The translations under genes and the position numbers were made by a program. A DNA stretch of 26,992 nt, taken from the NCBI GenBank assembly GCA_910576925.1, contig CAJTKB010000017.1, positions 1 through 26,992 of the forward strand, in the 5' to 3' direction. This document shows, in pieces, positions 25,071 to 26,992 of this stretch. Numbering within the stretch: the first letter of the stretch is position 1; every line of letters starts with the position of its first letter. This stretch comes from an uncultured Bacilli bacterium (GTDB lineage Bacteria; Bacillota_I; Bacilli_A; RF39; UBA660). The notes under the pieces are model-generated. The model made no database searches, was not told where the DNA came from, and saw only the letters and a program-made list of their open reading frames with translations.

Positions 25071-26444
25071 TTATTTATATCTAACACTTTTTACATATTG
25101 CATAGCTCTATCTGGATCATCCATATAACTAGCATAAGATAAAATTATATTAGTTCTTTGTAGTTTTTTTATAGCATTAGTTCTTATTTTAAAAGCATTT
25201 TTTCTAGAAAAACCATACTCTTCGCCAATTTTTTCATAAGTCATTCCATCATAATATACCTTTTTCAAAATATCCTGTTCCTTATCACTTAAATTAGAAT
25301 TTTTTAAAAGTAAATCTATATCATATTTAATTATACAGTTAGTTTCTAAAGAGGTACTATTATCACCTATAAAATCAATTAATTCATCTTCACTATTATC
25401 ACTAATCTTACTATTAAAACTTATGGTATCAAACAATAACATATATATTTCTGTAAATTCTTTCTCATCTACATCATAATAATCAATAAATTCAGAGATA
25501 GATGGATCTCTGCACAATAAGTTTTTTAACTGAACATATTTATACTTATACTCATTAATAGAATTATTCTTATATTTTGGAATTCTAATCATTTTATCAT
25601 CTGCTATAGCTACTCGTATTTCTCTTTTAATATACCAAGTAGCATAAGTAGAAAAACTCCCCTTATTAGAATCATATTTTTCTATTGCTTTTATAAGTCC
25701 GATATTTCCCTCTTGTATTAAATCAAGAAAACTTAAAGTTCTAGTTTTATTAATATACTTTTTTGCAATAGAGGAAACTAATAATAAGTTATCTTCTAAA
25801 AATCTGTTTTTAGCATCTAAATCCCCATCTCTCATTCTTTGAATTAATTCATTTCTTTCATTCATAGATAATCTTGATTTATTATTTATATCTCTAAAAT
25901 ATACTTGTACTGGATCAGTTGTGCATTTGTCAGAAAAATCAAACTCCATTTTTTCAATTAATAAATCATCATCATTTTTTGAATTAACATCTATCAAAGA
26001 ACATAGAAATTGAGTATTTTCTATATCTATATTAGTAATATCTAAATTATCAAGAAAAGACTTTATACTACCTAAATTTAAAATACTTTCTAATTCACAA
26101 TAACTAGGTACATACTCAGAAAGAACTACAATATTATCAATTTCAATCATTTCTTCTAAGCTAATTTTTCTATTACCTACAACTCTTTTAATTATTCTTT
26201 CTACTATTGCAATAAATTCACCATTTTCAAATTGGCTATTTAAATATTGATATACTCCTATTTCACTTTCTTTTAATAATAATTGAACAATTTCTGATTC
26301 ATCATCTATATTAAAAATATCCTTATTTAAACTATTAGCAATTATATTTTGCAAAACATTATTATCAATAAACGAAAACTGTTTATATAAATAACTATAT
26401 ACTATTTCACAACAATTATTAATATTATTATTTAATTTTTTCAT
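25071..26444 (-). CDS. sigma-70-family factor, array copy B
   Basis: A 457-aa sigma factor in the same frame as copy A. The N-terminal 177 residues differ from A by about one residue (I163 for T163). Region 1.2 reads DPVQVYFRDI and the region 2-3 junction reads IRIPKYK, both closer to the sigma-70 consensus than in A. Region 2.3 FSTYATWYIKREI is shared. Region 4 is KIGEEYGFSRKNAFKIRTNAIKKL, with a different recognition helix (RKNAFK against GSNVSR in A). The last 11 residues, AMQYVKSVRYK, are the same in all copies. The ATG at 26444 follows GGAGG. An identical promoter stands upstream. It is probably an alternative sigma factor; its promoters and any anti-sigma partner are not in this window. 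Confidence 0.93.
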   Translation of the reverse strand: MKKLNNNINNCCEIVYSYLYKQFSFIDNNVLQNIIANSLNKDIFNIDDESEIVQLLLKESEIGVYQYLNSQFENGEFIAIVERIIKRVVGNRKISLEEMIEIDNIVVLSEYVPSYCELESILNLGSIKSFLDNLDITNIDIENTQFLCSLIDVNSKNDDDLLIEKMEFDFSDKCTTDPVQVYFRDINNKSRLSMNERNELIQRMRDGDLDAKNRFLEDNLLLVSSIAKKYINKTRTLSFLDLIQEGNIGLIKAIEKYDSNKGSFSTYATWYIKREIRVAIADDKMIRIPKYKNNSINEYKYKYVQLKNLLCRDPSISEFIDYYDVDEKEFTEIYMLLFDTISFNSKISDNSEDELIDFIGDNSTSLETNCIIKYDIDLLLKNSNLSDKEQDILKKVYYDGMTYEKIGEEYGFSRKNAFKIRTNAIKKLQRTNIILSYASYMDDPDRAMQYVKSVRYK

Positions 26445-26487
26445 ATTTATATACCTCCAAAAATGAATCAATATTAGTTTGATTTAT

Positions 26488-26515
26488 ATTATAACATAAA
26501 AATACAATTGCACAA
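26488..26515 (-). promoter_or_regulatory. promoter of sigma array copy B
   Basis: The same TTGTGC, 16-base spacer, TGT-TATAAT arrangement as upstream of copy A, in a base-for-base repeat of that spacer (-10 at 26488-26493). Confidence 0.6.
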
Positions 26516-26582
26516 AATTTTTGGAAAAAGTAAAAGTAATTTATTCTTTCATCTTAGGGTATAATTTAACTTTTCATTCAAC

Positions 26583-26992
26583 TTATTTATATCTAACACT
26601 TTTTACATATTGCATAGCTCTATCTGGATCATCCATATAACTAGCATAAGATAAAATTATATTAGTTCTTTGTAGTTTTTTTATAGCATTAGTTCTTATT
26701 TTAAAAGCATTTTTTCTAGAAAAACCATACTCTTCGCCAATTTTTTCATAAGTCATTCCATCATAATATACCTTTTTCAAAATATCCTGTTCCTTATCAC
26801 TTAAATTAGAATTTTTTAAAAGTAAATCTATATCATATTTAATTATACAGTTAGTTTCTAAAGAGGTACTATTATCACCTATAAAATCAATTAATTCATC
26901 TTCACTATTATCACTAATCTTACTATTAAAACTTATGGTATCAAACAATAACATATATATTTCTGTAAATTCTTTCTCATCTACATCATAAT
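26583..26992 (-). CDS. sigma-70-family factor, array copy C (partial at window edge)
   Basis: The C-terminal 136 codons or so of a third sigma gene, entering the window from the right. The visible part covers the end of region 3 (DTISFNSKISDN, FIGDNSTSLE), region 4 with the same recognition helix as copy B (RKNAFK) and the shared tail. It appears identical to copy B at both DNA and protein level over all 410 bases. The start and the diverging region 1.2-3.0 are outside the window, so whether it is a true duplicate of B or has its own region 2 cannot be said. Confidence 0.9.
   Translation of the reverse strand, partial: YDVDEKEFTEIYMLLFDTISFNSKISDNSEDELIDFIGDNSTSLETNCIIKYDIDLLLKNSNLSDKEQDILKKVYYDGMTYEKIGEEYGFSRKNAFKIRTNAIKKLQRTNIILSYASYMDDPDRAMQYVKSVRYK

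Larger units (their letters stand above)
23560..26992 (-). repeat. tandem array of 1512-bp units, each a sigma gene with its promoter
   Basis: Three units start at stop codons 23559, 25071 and 26583, exactly 1512 bases apart. Each holds a 1374-base gene and 138 bases of upstream sequence. The 138-base spacers of units A and B appear identical base for base. Copies B and C appear identical over the 410 bases of C visible. Similarity ends at the stop codon of copy A, where unique sequence with the rimP promoter begins. No transposase, inverted ends or target duplications are seen, so unequal recombination is the likely origin. The array continues beyond the window edge or the sequence breaks there. 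Confidence 0.95.

Noticed and set aside
23559..26992. Insertion-sequence or transposon origin of the sigma array
   Set aside because: There is no transposase frame, no terminal inverted repeats and no target-site duplication; the repeat boundary falls at a stop codon, as in unequal recombination.

Overview
The window is strongly AT-rich and every supported gene lies on the minus strand, so transcription runs from high to low coordinates. Trp is TGG and at least one gene ends in TGA (at 1952), so the standard bacterial code applies. The rimP-nusA-ylxR-infB order, GatCAB amidotransferase, NAD-dependent ligase, a YkpA-type ABC-F protein and consensus sigma-A promoters (many with an extended -10) point to a low-GC Firmicute. 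An uncultured Bacilli/Mollicutes-like gut lineage is my inference. No tRNA, rRNA, CRISPR array, transposase or prophage gene was seen.

Layout in transcription order (right to left). 26992-23559: a tandem array of sigma-70-family genes in 1512-bp units (two complete copies, and a third cut by the window edge), each with its own promoter. 23535-19487: the rimP (single-domain)-nusA-ylxR-infB operon, with a leader hairpin and an intrinsic terminator. 19481-15191: priA and ligA. 15172-14317: an acidic single-span membrane protein with its own promoter and terminator. 14262-11040: the gatC-gatA-gatB operon with short overlaps. 11037-7584: an operon of a small membrane protein, a membrane GGDEF sensor with solute-binding-like domains, and a YihY/BrkB membrane protein. 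7558-4699: a DUF4143-type ATPase and gpmI. 4647-1931: a consensus promoter, a ~590-nt structured RNA that I identify as a probable OLE RNA, a four-span membrane protein that fits its partner OapA, and two tandem protein-kinase-like genes, ending in a terminator. 1898-297: a YkpA-type ABC-F ATPase with one ATP site degraded. 211-41: a possible tiny ribbon-helix-helix protein.

Two regions stand out. First, in the sigma array the N-terminal ~177 residues, a linker, the last residues and the promoter are almost identical between copies, while sigma regions 1.2-3.0 and region 4 differ heavily, including the -35 recognition helix. This looks like a set of sigma factors with exchangeable promoter-reading modules on a homogenised frame. 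Second, the OLE-like RNA/OapA pair is followed by two kinase-like genes with intact catalytic residues. Both are inferences from sequence reading alone, with no database search.
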